Part shown: piece after piece, positions 49,994 to 60,050 of the stretch
Layout of the letters: each line of letters opens with the position of its first letter
Numbering within the stretch: the stretch's first letter is position 1
Source: JASLDZ01 sp964244065
GTDB lineage: Bacteria > Pseudomonadota > Alphaproteobacteria > Caulobacterales > Caulobacteraceae
Reading direction: 5' to 3'
Length of the DNA stretch: 64,000 bases
Assembly: GCA_964244065.1 (NCBI GenBank)
Contig: CAXTHH010000009.1
Location: 1-64,000 of the forward strand
Position numbers and translations under genes: made by a program
Notes under the pieces: model-generated
The model's database searches: none
What the model was told of the DNA's origin: nothing
The model's input: only the letters and a program-made list of their open reading frames with translations

Positions 49994-52567
49994 GTGAGGA
50001 TCGTCGTCGATCTGCAAGGCTGCCAGAACGGAGGCCGCGGCCGGGGCATCGGCCGCTACGCCATGGCGCTGACGCGGGCGCTGGCGCTCTCCGGGCGAGG
50101 ACACGAGGTGCGGGTGGTGGTCAACGGCGCCTTCCCCGGCTCCATCGGCCAGATCCGCCGCGAGCTGGAGGGGGCCGTGCGCCAGACGGACGTCCTCGTC
50201 ATGGAGCTGCCCGGCAGGACCGCCTCCGCCGAGCCGGCGAACGCGTGGCGGACCCGCGCGGCGGAGCTGGAGCGCGCCCGGTTCCTGGACACGCTGGGGC
50301 CCGACCTCGTGTTCGTGCCGAGCCTGTTCGACGGCTACCACGATCCTACGGTGGTCTCGATCGAGCCCAGCGGCGCGCCGACCGCGGTCACGATCTACGA
50401 CTTCATCCCCATGGATCACCCGGAGGTCTACCTGCCCTCCGAAGGGATCCGGGGCGCGTACCTGCGCAAGCTGCGCGACGCGCGCCGAGCCGACCTGCTG
50501 CTGCCGATCTCCGATTACGTGGCGGCCCAGACGGTGGCCCGTCTGGGGGTGGAGGCCTCGCGCGTGGTCAGCGTGCCGCTCGGCGTCGAGCCGCACTTCC
50601 GCCCCGTGGAGCTGAAGCCGGCGACCCGGGCGGCCCTGATGCGCCGCTACGGCGTCACGAGGCCGTTCGTGCTCAACACCAGTCCGCTCGAGTTTCGCAA
50701 GAACCTCGAGGGCCTCATCGCTGGCTTCGGCCGGATGAGCCCCGCGGCGCGAGCCCGCCGCCAGCTGGTGGTGGTGGGGCGTATGGACCCGGGCCAGCGT
50801 AAGGCGCTCGCTGAGACCGCCCGATCGGCGGGCCTGGCCGGCGACGCTCTGGTGCTCGCCGGCTTCGTGCCGGACGACGATCTCGTGGCCCTGTACTCGG
50901 CGTGCGAGCTGTTCGTGTTCCCGTCCATCAGCGAGGGGTTCGGCCTGCCGGTGCTGGAGGCCATGGCCTGCGGCGCCCCGGTGATCGGCTCGGGCCTGAC
51001 CAGCATCCCGGAGGTGATCGGACGAGAGGAGCTGCTGTTCGATCCGCGCGACGCGCACGCCCTCGGGCGCAAGATGGAGGCGGTGCTGGCCGACGCGCCG
51101 CTCCGGGAGGAGCTGAGGAGCTACGGCCTCGCACGGGCCGCGCCCTACACCTGGGATCGGACCGCCGCGAACACCTTGGACGCGTTCGAGAGGCTGGCGC
51201 GGGCGCGGACGCGGCCTGCGCCCGCAAGCTCCATCGCCACGGGCCGACCCGCCTTGGCGCTGATCCCGGACAGGCGGAGGGAGGCGGCCGGGCTGAGCCC
51301 GCGTTCGCGCCGGCTGCTCGACGCGCTCGCCGTCCACTACGACGTGACGCTCGTGGCGCCGGCGTTGGACGGGGCGGAGGCGGCGTGGGAACGGGCCGTG
51401 GTGGAGCGGATCGACACCGCCGACCTCACCCAGGCCGCGCCGCGATTCGACCGCCTGGTGCACGTCGTCTCCGACCCGCCGGACGGCGCGCGGTTGAGGC
51501 AGATGGCCATGCACCCGGGCGTGCACGTCTGGACGGGGCCCGACGCGCCCGCCTCCGCCGAGCCGGAGCTGGACGTCTACGCCGCACTCGGCTTGGGAGG
51601 GCTCCTGGACCTTGCGCAAGGCGGCCTCGACGAGGTGAAGCTGGCGGCGTGCCGCGGCGCCGCGGCGCGGGCCGCCTCGGGCGACGCCGTCGTGCGCGCC
51701 TGCGACCTGGGGCCGGCCGGAGCCGCGCTGGGCGCGCCCCATCGCATCGACGAAGGCGCGGAGGGATCGCTGCCCGGACCCGCCTCCGCGTTGGCGCTGG
51801 CCGGACCGCTGCGGAACGCGCTGGAGCGCGCGCACGCCGGCCCGTCGCGGGATGCCGCCCGGGCGCTCGCGGCCGTGCTGCCTCGGGCGGTCCGCGGGAT
51901 CGAGCCCGACGCCGAGGACCTGGCGCGCCTCGCGGCGGCGGTCGTCCGCAACGAGGCCCATGACCGAAGTCCGGCGACGTGGCTCGACATCTCCGGCCTC
52001 GAGGACGGACGGGCGACGAGGGCCCAGGGCGACCTGCTCAGGCGCCTCCTGCGCGTCGGTGGCCGCGACCTTCGCTGCATGACGTTCCGCGGCGGAGGGT
52101 TCTGGACGGCGGAGCCTGCGGCCGCACGGCTGTTCGGCTTGACCACCCTCGACCCCCTCGACGTCGAGGAGGAGGCGGTCTTCAGACCGGGCGACCGCCT
52201 CCTCGGGATCGGCGTGCTCGACGGCTTGCCCCCGCGGACCCACCGCGCCCTGGTCGAGGCGGAGGAGGCCGGGGCGGGCATCGCCTTCGTTCTCATGTCG
52301 ATGACGGCCTTGTCGGTCGACGGCGTGGCCGAGCGCATCCTGACCTGGTCGCGCGACGATCCGGTCGCGCCGGTTCCGCGCATGCAGTCGCAGCGTGTCG
52401 ATGGCGGCGAGCCGTCCAGCGATGTCGCGGGCGAGCGCTCGGTGCTGGCCGCGCTGGAGGCGGGCCTGCCGGCTTCGGTGTTGCTGCTCGGCGCAGGCGA
52501 GGCGGTGGAGAAGCGGCTGCGCGCCGCCGCGCCCGCCCTCGCTCAGCCGCGTCCGACCCCGAAGTAG
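49994..52567 (+). CDS. Large GT4 glycosyltransferase with uncharacterised C-terminal half
   Basis: 857 residues from GTG 49994 (VRIVVDLQGCQNGGRGRGIG). The first ~410 residues are a complete GT-B/GT4 enzyme: GIGRYAMALTRALALSGRGH, TIYDFIPMDHPEVYLPSEGI, FVLNTSPLEFRKNLEGLIAG, ELFVFPSISEGFGLPVLEAM (E-x7-E) and TSIPEVIGREELLFDPRD. This resembles mannosyltransferases such as WbaZ-like enzymes. Residues ~420-857 look like a second, degenerate GT-B module (LSPRSRRLLDALAVHYDVTL, GDRLLGIGVLDGLPPRTHRA) without a recognisable donor motif. The last 25 nt overlap the convergent ugd gene. Confidence 0.85.
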   Translation: MRIVVDLQGCQNGGRGRGIGRYAMALTRALALSGRGHEVRVVVNGAFPGSIGQIRRELEGAVRQTDVLVMELPGRTASAEPANAWRTRAAELERARFLDTLGPDLVFVPSLFDGYHDPTVVSIEPSGAPTAVTIYDFIPMDHPEVYLPSEGIRGAYLRKLRDARRADLLLPISDYVAAQTVARLGVEASRVVSVPLGVEPHFRPVELKPATRAALMRRYGVTRPFVLNTSPLEFRKNLEGLIAGFGRMSPAARARRQLVVVGRMDPGQRKALAETARSAGLAGDALVLAGFVPDDDLVALYSACELFVFPSISEGFGLPVLEAMACGAPVIGSGLTSIPEVIGREELLFDPRDAHALGRKMEAVLADAPLREELRSYGLARAAPYTWDRTAANTLDAFERLARARTRPAPASSIATGRPALALIPDRRREAAGLSPRSRRLLDALAVHYDVTLVAPALDGAEAAWERAVVERIDTADLTQAAPRFDRLVHVVSDPPDGARLRQMAMHPGVHVWTGPDAPASAEPELDVYAALGLGGLLDLAQGGLDEVKLAACRGAAARAASGDAVVRACDLGPAGAALGAPHRIDEGAEGSLPGPASALALAGPLRNALERAHAGPSRDAARALAAVLPRAVRGIEPDAEDLARLAAAVVRNEAHDRSPATWLDISGLEDGRATRAQGDLLRRLLRVGGRDLRCMTFRGGGFWTAEPAAARLFGLTTLDPLDVEEEAVFRPGDRLLGIGVLDGLPPRTHRALVEAEEAGAGIAFVLMSMTALSVDGVAERILTWSRDDPVAPVPRMQSQRVDGGEPSSDVAGERSVLAALEAGLPASVLLLGAGEAVEKRLRAAAPALAQPRPTPK

Positions 52568-53847
52568 CGGAAGCCGCGGCGGCGCATGTCTCCCGGCTTG
52601 TAGACGTTGCGCAGGTCCACGACGACCGGCTCGCGCATCGAGAGGCGCACGCGGTCGAGGTCGAGGGCGCGGAACTGGTCCCACTCGGTCAGGATCACCA
52701 GAGCGTCGGCCCCCTCGGCCGCCTCGTAGGCGCCGGAGCGGAACGTCACGCCCGCGAGCAGGTGGGCGGCCTCCCGCATGCCTTCCGGATCGTAGGCCTG
52801 CACACGGGCGCCCCGGGCCTGCAGAGCCGGCACGATGTCCAGCGCCGGGCTGTCGCGCATGTCGTCGGTGTTGGGCTTGAAGGTGAGGCCCAGCACGCCG
52901 ACCGTCTTGCCCGCCAGCTCGCCGCCCAGGGCGCGGGCCACCCGGTCGGCCATGCCGCGCTTGCGGGCGTCGTTCACCTCCACCGTCGTCTCGATCAGGC
53001 GCGAGGGCGCGCCCGCGGCCTGCGCCGTGCGCACCAGGGCCAGCGTGTCCTTCGGGAAGCAGCTGCCGCCATAGCCCGGGCCCGCGTGAAGGAACTTGCC
53101 GCCGATGCGGTTGTCGAGGCCGATGCCGCGGGCCACCTGCTGCACGTCCGCCCCCACCGCCTCGCACAGGTCGGCCATCTCGTTGATGAAGGTGATCTTC
53201 ATGGCGAGGAAGGCGTTGGCCGCGTACTTGATCAGCTCCGAGGTGCGGCGGCCGGTGAACAGCAGCGGGCTCTCGTTCAGGTTCAGCGGGCGGTAGAGCT
53301 CGCGCATCACCTCGCGCGCCCGCTCGTCCTCCGCCCCCACCACCACGCGGTCGGGGCGCTTGAAGTCCTCGATGGCCGCGCCCTCGCGCAGGAACTCGGG
53401 GTTGGAGACCACCGCGCAGTCCGCCTCGGGCCGCACGCGGCGGACGATGGCCTCCACCTCGTCGCCCGTGCCCACGGGCACGGTGGACTTGGTGACGACC
53501 ACGGTGAACCCGTCCAGGCACGCCGCGATCTCCTCCGCGGCGGCATACACGTACGAGAGGTCGGCGTGCCCGTCGCCCCGGCGCGAGGGCGTGCCCACCG
53601 CGATGAACACCGCGTCGGCCGCCGCCACCGCCTCGCGAAGGTCGGTGGCGAAGTCGAGCCGCCCCGCCTCCACGTTGCGCGCGACCAGCACGTCCAGCCC
53701 CGGCTCGTAGATCGGCATCACGCCCGCGTGCAGGCGCTCGATCTTGCCCGCGTCCTTGTCGATGCAGGTGACCACATGGCCGAAATCGGCGAAGCACGCG
53801 CCAGAGACCAGGCCCACATAGCCCGTCCCGATCATCGCCACCCGCAT
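52543..53847 (-). CDS. ugd: UDP-glucose 6-dehydrogenase
   Basis: 434 residues. It oxidises UDP-glucose twice with NAD+ to UDP-glucuronate. The N-terminal Rossmann motif is MIGTGYVGLVSGACFADFGH. VGTPSRRGDGHADLSYVYAA, SNPEFLREGAAIEDF and SELIKYAANAFLAMKITFIN follow. GPGYGGSCFPKDTLALV carries the catalytic Cys, and VLGLTFKPNTDDMRDSPALD begins the UDP-binding domain. Length is standard. It is divergent from the UXS gene 131 bp away; together they provide UDP-xylose. Confidence 0.96.
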   Translation of the reverse strand: MRVAMIGTGYVGLVSGACFADFGHVVTCIDKDAGKIERLHAGVMPIYEPGLDVLVARNVEAGRLDFATDLREAVAAADAVFIAVGTPSRRGDGHADLSYVYAAAEEIAACLDGFTVVVTKSTVPVGTGDEVEAIVRRVRPEADCAVVSNPEFLREGAAIEDFKRPDRVVVGAEDERAREVMRELYRPLNLNESPLLFTGRRTSELIKYAANAFLAMKITFINEMADLCEAVGADVQQVARGIGLDNRIGGKFLHAGPGYGGSCFPKDTLALVRTAQAAGAPSRLIETTVEVNDARKRGMADRVARALGGELAGKTVGVLGLTFKPNTDDMRDSPALDIVPALQARGARVQAYDPEGMREAAHLLAGVTFRSGAYEAAEGADALVILTEWDQFRALDLDRVRLSMREPVVVDLRNVYKPGDMRRRGFRYFGVGRG

Positions 53848-53978
53848 CCAAGACTCCGAACCGCCCGCCTGGCCCGGCGGTCTAGCCCGCGCCCCCGCCG
53901 GTCACAACGGCCGGCGCCGTTCTTGCCGGGCGCGTCCGGCGCGGCCTACACCTGAGCCGGGGCGGGAGATCGCAGGGA

Positions 53979-54959
<981 letters not shown>

Positions 54960-54962
54960 CGA

Positions 54963-55835
54963 TCAGAGCAGGCTGCGCAGGTAGGCGCCGTACTCGGAGT
55001 TGCGCATCAGCTCCGCGCGGGCGGCGAGCTGGGCGGCGTCTATCCAGCCGCTGTTGAAGGCGATCTCCTCCAGGCAGGCGATCTTGAGGCCCTGCCGGTG
55101 CTCCACCGCCCGGACGAACTCGGAGGCTTCCAGCAGGGACTCGTGCGTGCCGGTGTCCAGCCACGCATAGCCGCGGCCCATGCGCTCCACGTAAAGCTCG
55201 CCCCGGTCGAGATAGGCGCGGTTCACGTCCGTGATCTCGATCTCGCCCCTGGGCGAGGGCTTCACCGCGCGGGCCACTTCGACCACGCTCCGGTCATACA
55301 CATAGAGGCCCGTCACCGCCCAGTTCGAACGTGGGTCGGCGGGCTTCTCCTCGAGGTTCAGGGCGCGGCCTTCTGCATCCAGCTCTACGATCCCGAAGCG
55401 CTGCGGATCGCGCACCTGCTGCGCGAACACCGTCGCGCCCGTGCTGCGGGCGGAGGCGCGCGAGAGCAGCTCGGGCATCTGCGCGCCGTAGAACAGGTTG
55501 TCTCCCAGCACCAGGCACACGCGCTCGCCGGCGATGAATTCCTCGCCGATCAGGAAGGCGTCCGCCAGGCCGCGTGGGTGCTCCTGCACCGCGTACGCCA
55601 GCGATATGCCCCAGGCCGAGCCGTCCCCCATCATCTCTCGGAACAGCGGCGTGTCCCGCGGCGTGGAGATGATCAGCACCTCGCGCACGCCGGCCATCAT
55701 CAGGATGGATAGCGGATAGTAGATCATCGGCTTGTCGTAGATCGGCAGCAGCTGCTTCGACACGCCCAACGTTACCGGATGGAGCCGGGTGGCCGAGCCC
55801 CCTGCGAGAATGATCCCCTTCACGCTCCGCCCCAA
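54963..55835 (-). CDS. rfbA: Glucose-1-phosphate thymidylyltransferase
   Basis: 290 residues, the RfbA/RmlA length. GIILAGGSATRLHPVTLGVS is the nucleotide-binding start (Ala replaces the usual Gly in GGSGTR). KQLLPIYDKPMIYYPLSILM, LVLGDNLFYGAQMPELL, EEKPADPRSNWAVTGLYVYD and YAWLDTGTHESLLEASEFVR are hallmarks. It makes dTDP-glucose, the precursor of dTDP-rhamnose and other deoxy sugars. rfbB, rfbC and rfbD are not in the window, so the final sugar is open. It is divergent from the epimerase at 55896. Confidence 0.95.
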   Translation of the reverse strand: MGRSVKGIILAGGSATRLHPVTLGVSKQLLPIYDKPMIYYPLSILMMAGVREVLIISTPRDTPLFREMMGDGSAWGISLAYAVQEHPRGLADAFLIGEEFIAGERVCLVLGDNLFYGAQMPELLSRASARSTGATVFAQQVRDPQRFGIVELDAEGRALNLEEKPADPRSNWAVTGLYVYDRSVVEVARAVKPSPRGEIEITDVNRAYLDRGELYVERMGRGYAWLDTGTHESLLEASEFVRAVEHRQGLKIACLEEIAFNSGWIDAAQLAARAELMRNSEYGAYLRSLL

Positions 55836-55895
55836 CCGTTTCGCTCGGCGGGATGGCTACACGTGGTGCGCTCTACGGGCCAGCGTACTGTTTCG

Positions 55896-56837
55896 ATGCG
55901 CCGGCCGAGCTGTTACGGCTTGGCCGTGACGATTTCCGCCGGCCCGCGCGTCCTGATCGTCGGCGGTTCGGGCTTCATCGGCGCGGCGGCCGCGGCGGCG
56001 GCCGTCCGGGAGGGCTGGACGGTGGCCACCCTGGCGCGCGGCGCGGGGGCGGACTTCCGCGGCGACGCGGCCGGCGCCTCCGTGCTCGCGTCGGCGTTGG
56101 GCCGCTTCCGGCCCGACGCCGTGGTCATGAGCCTAGCCAGCTTCACGCCGCGCACGGAAGCGACGGCGGGACCGGGCGCGGCGGAGGTCGAGCTGCGGGC
56201 GCTCGACGCGCTCCTGGCGCAGCTGCCCGCGTCGCCGGTGCGCACGCTGGTCTACCTGTCCAGCGCCGGCACACTCTACGGCGATGCGCCCGGCGTCGCG
56301 GACGAGGCGACGCCGACCGCCCCCAAGTCCCTCTACGGCCGGATGAAGCTGGAAGGCGAGCGGCGCATCGCCGCCGCCCTGGAGGGCTCCGGCCGCCGAT
56401 GGTCGGCGCTGCGGGTCTCCAACCCCTACGGACCGGGGCAGGACCCGGACGGGGCGCAGGGCGTGGTGGCCATCTTCGCCGGGCGTCTGCTGCGGAACCT
56501 GCCCTGCGAGGTGATGACCGGGTCGCTGCGCGACTACCTCTTCATCGACGACCTCGCCCGGGCCGTGGTGCTCAGCCTCAGCCAGCCGATGGACGGCCCG
56601 CTCAACATCGCAAGCGGCGTGAGCGTGAGCGCGGAGGCGTTGCTCCGCCGCATCCAGGGCCGGCTGGGACGGGGCACGGCCGAGCGGCGTGTCGCACCGG
56701 GCGCGCACGAGGTGTCGGCGGTGCGCCTGGACGCTTCGCGCGCGGAGCGGCTGCTCGGCTGGAGGGCCGAGGTGGGTCTGGACGAGGGCCTGGACGTCAC
56801 TCTGGCCTGGGTGCGCGAGCGGCTCGGCCTCGCCTGA
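55896..56837 (+). CDS. NAD-dependent epimerase/dehydratase (WcaG-like)
   Basis: About 313 residues. PRVLIVGGSGFIGAAAAAAA is the Rossmann nucleotide motif. RTLVYLSSAGTLYGDAP (catalytic Ser region), KSLYGRMKLEGERRIA (YxxxK) and RVSNPYGPGQDPDGAQGVVA place it in the extended SDR group near UDP-glucose 4-epimerases and WcaG-type reductases. GTG at 55926 (VTISAGPRVLIVGG) may be the true start, because the first ten residues look unlike the family. Substrate not determinable. It is convergent with the glycosyltransferase at 56841 (3 nt between stops). Confidence 0.85.
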   Translation: MRRPSCYGLAVTISAGPRVLIVGGSGFIGAAAAAAAVREGWTVATLARGAGADFRGDAAGASVLASALGRFRPDAVVMSLASFTPRTEATAGPGAAEVELRALDALLAQLPASPVRTLVYLSSAGTLYGDAPGVADEATPTAPKSLYGRMKLEGERRIAAALEGSGRRWSALRVSNPYGPGQDPDGAQGVVAIFAGRLLRNLPCEVMTGSLRDYLFIDDLARAVVLSLSQPMDGPLNIASGVSVSAEALLRRIQGRLGRGTAERRVAPGAHEVSAVRLDASRAERLLGWRAEVGLDEGLDVTLAWVRERLGLA

Positions 56838-56840
56838 TCG

Positions 56841-59800
56841 TCAGCGCGCGAGCGCCTCCAGCAACCGCCGCTCGAACGCGGCGTGCGTGAACTCGCGCTC
56901 GAAGACCTCGCGGGCCGAGCGGGAGATGCGCGCGCGAAGCTGGGCTTCGGCGAGCACGGGTGCGAGCGCGGCGGCCAGCTCTTCGGGCGTCGGCCGCTCG
57001 GCGACCATCCCCGACTCCCCCGGGCGGAGGTAGGCGGAGGTCCCCACCCGTCGCGAGCACACCAGCACGCGCCCGGAGGCCAGCGCATCCAGCGTCACGA
57101 GGGGCAGGGTGTCGTCGCGGGAGGGCGCGAGCACGATGTCGCACCCGCGCAGCTGTTCGAGGTACTCCGCGTGGCCCAGCTCGCCGTGGAGCATGACGTC
57201 CGGCTCCTTCGCGGCGCGTGCGAGAAGTTCGGCGTGGAACGGCTGCTCCAGCACGCGGCCCCACAGGTGCAGCTCCGCGCCTGACCGCAGTTCCGGGGGC
57301 AGAAGCGTGAAGGCGTCCACGGCAAGGTCCTGGCCCTTGCGCAATTCGAAGGTGCCGAACACGCCCACGCGCAGGCGCGCTCCGCCGGGCGGCGGCGCGG
57401 GTCCGAGGTCGTCGACGCCGTAGGGTAGCACGCGCGAGGACGCACCGTGAGCCGCCAGCGCCTCGGCCGAGAGCGCGCTGCCGGCCCACAGCTCGCGCGC
57501 CAGCGGCAGGGTGGAGGCGAAGAGGGGCTGCTCCTCCGCGATGCGGTGCACCTGCGCGACCTCGTGGAAGAACCAGCGCACGTCGGTCAGCGGGGCCAGC
57601 CGCCGGACGGCGGGCCAGGTCACCACCGTATTGGCGATCACCCGGTCGAAGTTGCGTCCGAGGTCGGTGACGGCGTCCTCGTCGTCGAACAAGCGCGAGT
57701 CCACGATCACGTGCGCGCCGACGGCCGTGAGCCGCCGCCGCATCGGCCCGTCCCGTCGGCTGGCCACCAGCACGAAGTCGCCCGCCGCGATCAGCGCGCG
57801 CGCCATGTCGAGCACGACCTTGGGCCCGCCCGAGCCGGTCAGCTCGTTGGACAGAATCAGCACGTCGCGCCCGCCCTCGCCACGCGCGACGGGACGCTCG
57901 GCGGGGTGCAGGGCGAAGCGGGGCTGGCTGTCGCGATAGAAGAGGCCGCGCATCGCCTCCGGGAAGAAAGGGTCGCGACGCAGCGCCCCTGGGAACCGCT
58001 TCAGGAGGTGGATATCCGACTTGTCCTTCGGCTTCGCCGCCTGGGCGCGCGCCCGCTCCTCCGCGCCGATGGACACGTGGCCGATGTGGTCGAGCACCGC
58101 GTGGGGCGTGTAGACGCACGACAGGCCGGCCTCGCGGACGCGCAGACAGAGGTCCACATCGCTGTGGCCGACCGGCGTCTCCACCGCGTCGAAGCCGTCG
58201 AGGTCCTCGAACACCGAACGCCGCATCATCAGGAGGGCGCCGCAGATCAGCGACACCTCGCGCACGCTCTGTGCGCCGAGGTTGAAGAGCTCGTGGGTGT
58301 CGGCGGGACGTGTGTGGAAGGCCGTGCCCACAAGCCGCCGCACGCCGGTGACCATGCCCGCATGCTGGATCGACCCGTCCTCGTAGAGCAGCTTGGCCCC
58401 GACCGCGCCCACGCCCGGCAGGGTCGCCACCTCCAGCAGCGACTCGATCCAGTCGGGCGTGACGACCCGAACGTCGTCGTTGAAGAAGACCACGAACTCC
58501 GCGTCGGTGGCGGCCGCGCCCGTGTTGCACTTGTCTGAGAAGTTGAACGGCCGGTCATAGGGCGCCCATCGCAGGCGAGCGTGGCCGAGCTCCGAGCGCA
58601 GCTGCGCCGCGGTGGCCGACGTGGTCACCACCACGATCTCGTAGGCCTCGTACCAGGTGCGGCCGAGGATCGAGCGCACCGCGGCCCGGATGTTGTCGGG
58701 GTTGTCGGAGGGCACGATCAACGCCACCGTGGGGGGCGGCGAGAGCCGCCGGCGCGCGCGATTGGCGTCGGGCAGCGCCTCTGCGAAGCCGTTCCAGCCG
58801 CGCCGGTCCAGCGCGTCCTGCAGCGCGGCGACGTTCCCGGCGCGGGCGAAGCTCTTCCCGCCCGCCGCGGCCGAGCCCTCGATCCGCCGCCAACCGTAGA
58901 GCACACGGTCGAGGTGAAGCACGACGGGATCGCCCTCCGTGACGCGCAGCGCGAGGTCGTAGTCCTGCGAGAAGTCGTAGGCGGAACGGAAGCCGCCCAG
59001 CTCGCGCACGCGCGCGGTGCGATGCACGGTCAGGTGGCTGATGTAGTGCCCGTTGAGCATCAGCAGCGGCGACCAATCCGGCTTGGGGAACAGCTCGAGG
59101 GGCCGGTCGTCCTCGTCGATGAAGCATTCGTCGGAGTAGATCAGGTCGGCGCCGGGCGTGGCCGTCACCGCGGCGGCCACGTGCTGAAGGGCGTCGCAGG
59201 TCAGAAGGTCGTCCTGGTCCAGCAGCGCCAGCCACTCCCCCCGGGCGTCGGCCAGGCCGGCGTTGGAGGCGGCGGAGATGCCGGCGTTGGCGAGCAGGAA
59301 CACCGTGCGGATGCGCGGTTCGAGCGCCGCATAGGCCTCCATCAGCGACCGGACGCTCGGCTTGGTGGAGCCGTCATCCACCAGCACCAGCTCCCAGCGG
59401 CCGTAGGTCTGACCGCGGACGGAGTCGATCGCGCGGGCCAAGAACTCCAGCGGAGCCTGGTAGACCGTCGTCAGCACCGTGATCAGCGGGCCGTCCGCGT
59501 CCGCCGGGCCGCCCGCCGAGGGGTCCGGCCGTAGCCGCTCGGCGGCGTCCCGCTTCAGGGAGGCTTCGCGCTCCGGGATGCTCTCGCCCCAGTCCTCCTC
59601 CCGTATCCCCGCGTCGCCCGGGACCGGCGTCCAGCCTGCCAGGCCGTCGAGCAGCGCGTGGCGAGACCAGCTCGTCTCCAGCGCATCCACCGCGCCGCCG
59701 AACGCCGGATCGGCGAGGACGGCCAGCAGCAGGTCGCGCCAATCGTCCGCCGCTGCGGCGAGGCGGGCCGACGCCGGCTCCAACGCCAGCCCGACGGCCG

Positions 59801-60050
59801 CCCAGAGGCGCACCTCCGGCGAGGGCGGACCGGCGAAACGCTCCATTGGAGAGCGGCCGTCGATCAGGGGCGAGACGACGCCCCCTTCGAATTCGGCGGA
59901 GCGAAGCACGCCTTCTAGGAACGCCGGAAGGGGCGCGCCTGCGTTGCCCGCCAGCGCGCCGGGCTCTGCCGGACGTCCCAGGAACAAGAGGTAGCTGGCC
60001 GCCACGTCCGCCGGCGCGCACACGCGTTCCTGGCCGAGAACCCAGGCCAT
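56841..60050 (-). CDS. Giant three-domain glycosyltransferase (GT2-GT2-GT4)
   Basis: 1,069 residues from ATG 60050. Residues ~10-55 repeat the DUF4214-like motif (ADVAASYLLFLGRPAEPGAL, then LRSAEFEGG) seen in the enzyme at 38675. First GT2 (about 190-420): ITVLTTVYQAPLEFLARAID, LVLVDDGSTKPSV, WLALLDQDDLLTCDAL. Second GT2 (about 445-690): EFVVFFNDDVRVVTPDWIES, GSIQHAGMVTGV, PVGHSDVDLCLRVREAGL. C-terminal GT-B/GT4 (about 720-1069): LILSNELTGSGGPKVVLDMA, VGVFGTFELRKGQDLAVDAF and CDIVLAPSRDDTLPLVTLDA. One chain could add three sugars in turn. The start overlaps the GT90 stop by one nt (TGATG), so they are coupled. Confidence 0.9.
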   Translation of the reverse strand: MAWVLGQERVCAPADVAASYLLFLGRPAEPGALAGNAGAPLPAFLEGVLRSAEFEGGVVSPLIDGRSPMERFAGPPSPEVRLWAAVGLALEPASARLAAAADDWRDLLLAVLADPAFGGAVDALETSWSRHALLDGLAGWTPVPGDAGIREEDWGESIPEREASLKRDAAERLRPDPSAGGPADADGPLITVLTTVYQAPLEFLARAIDSVRGQTYGRWELVLVDDGSTKPSVRSLMEAYAALEPRIRTVFLLANAGISAASNAGLADARGEWLALLDQDDLLTCDALQHVAAAVTATPGADLIYSDECFIDEDDRPLELFPKPDWSPLLMLNGHYISHLTVHRTARVRELGGFRSAYDFSQDYDLALRVTEGDPVVLHLDRVLYGWRRIEGSAAAGGKSFARAGNVAALQDALDRRGWNGFAEALPDANRARRRLSPPPTVALIVPSDNPDNIRAAVRSILGRTWYEAYEIVVVTTSATAAQLRSELGHARLRWAPYDRPFNFSDKCNTGAAATDAEFVVFFNDDVRVVTPDWIESLLEVATLPGVGAVGAKLLYEDGSIQHAGMVTGVRRLVGTAFHTRPADTHELFNLGAQSVREVSLICGALLMMRRSVFEDLDGFDAVETPVGHSDVDLCLRVREAGLSCVYTPHAVLDHIGHVSIGAEERARAQAAKPKDKSDIHLLKRFPGALRRDPFFPEAMRGLFYRDSQPRFALHPAERPVARGEGGRDVLILSNELTGSGGPKVVLDMARALIAAGDFVLVASRRDGPMRRRLTAVGAHVIVDSRLFDDEDAVTDLGRNFDRVIANTVVTWPAVRRLAPLTDVRWFFHEVAQVHRIAEEQPLFASTLPLARELWAGSALSAEALAAHGASSRVLPYGVDDLGPAPPPGGARLRVGVFGTFELRKGQDLAVDAFTLLPPELRSGAELHLWGRVLEQPFHAELLARAAKEPDVMLHGELGHAEYLEQLRGCDIVLAPSRDDTLPLVTLDALASGRVLVCSRRVGTSAYLRPGESGMVAERPTPEELAAALAPVLAEAQLRARISRSAREVFEREFTHAAFERRLLEALAR

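Noticed and set aside
49388..53851. A ~1,490-codon minus-strand frame across the TPR, GT4 and ugd genes
   Set aside because: It is a shadow frame; the ugd protein itself lies in another minus frame with full catalytic motifs.
54963..56837. A dTDP-rhamnose operon
   Set aside because: Only rfbA is convincing. The neighbouring epimerase/dehydratase lacks clear RfbB or RfbD signatures, and RfbC is absent.
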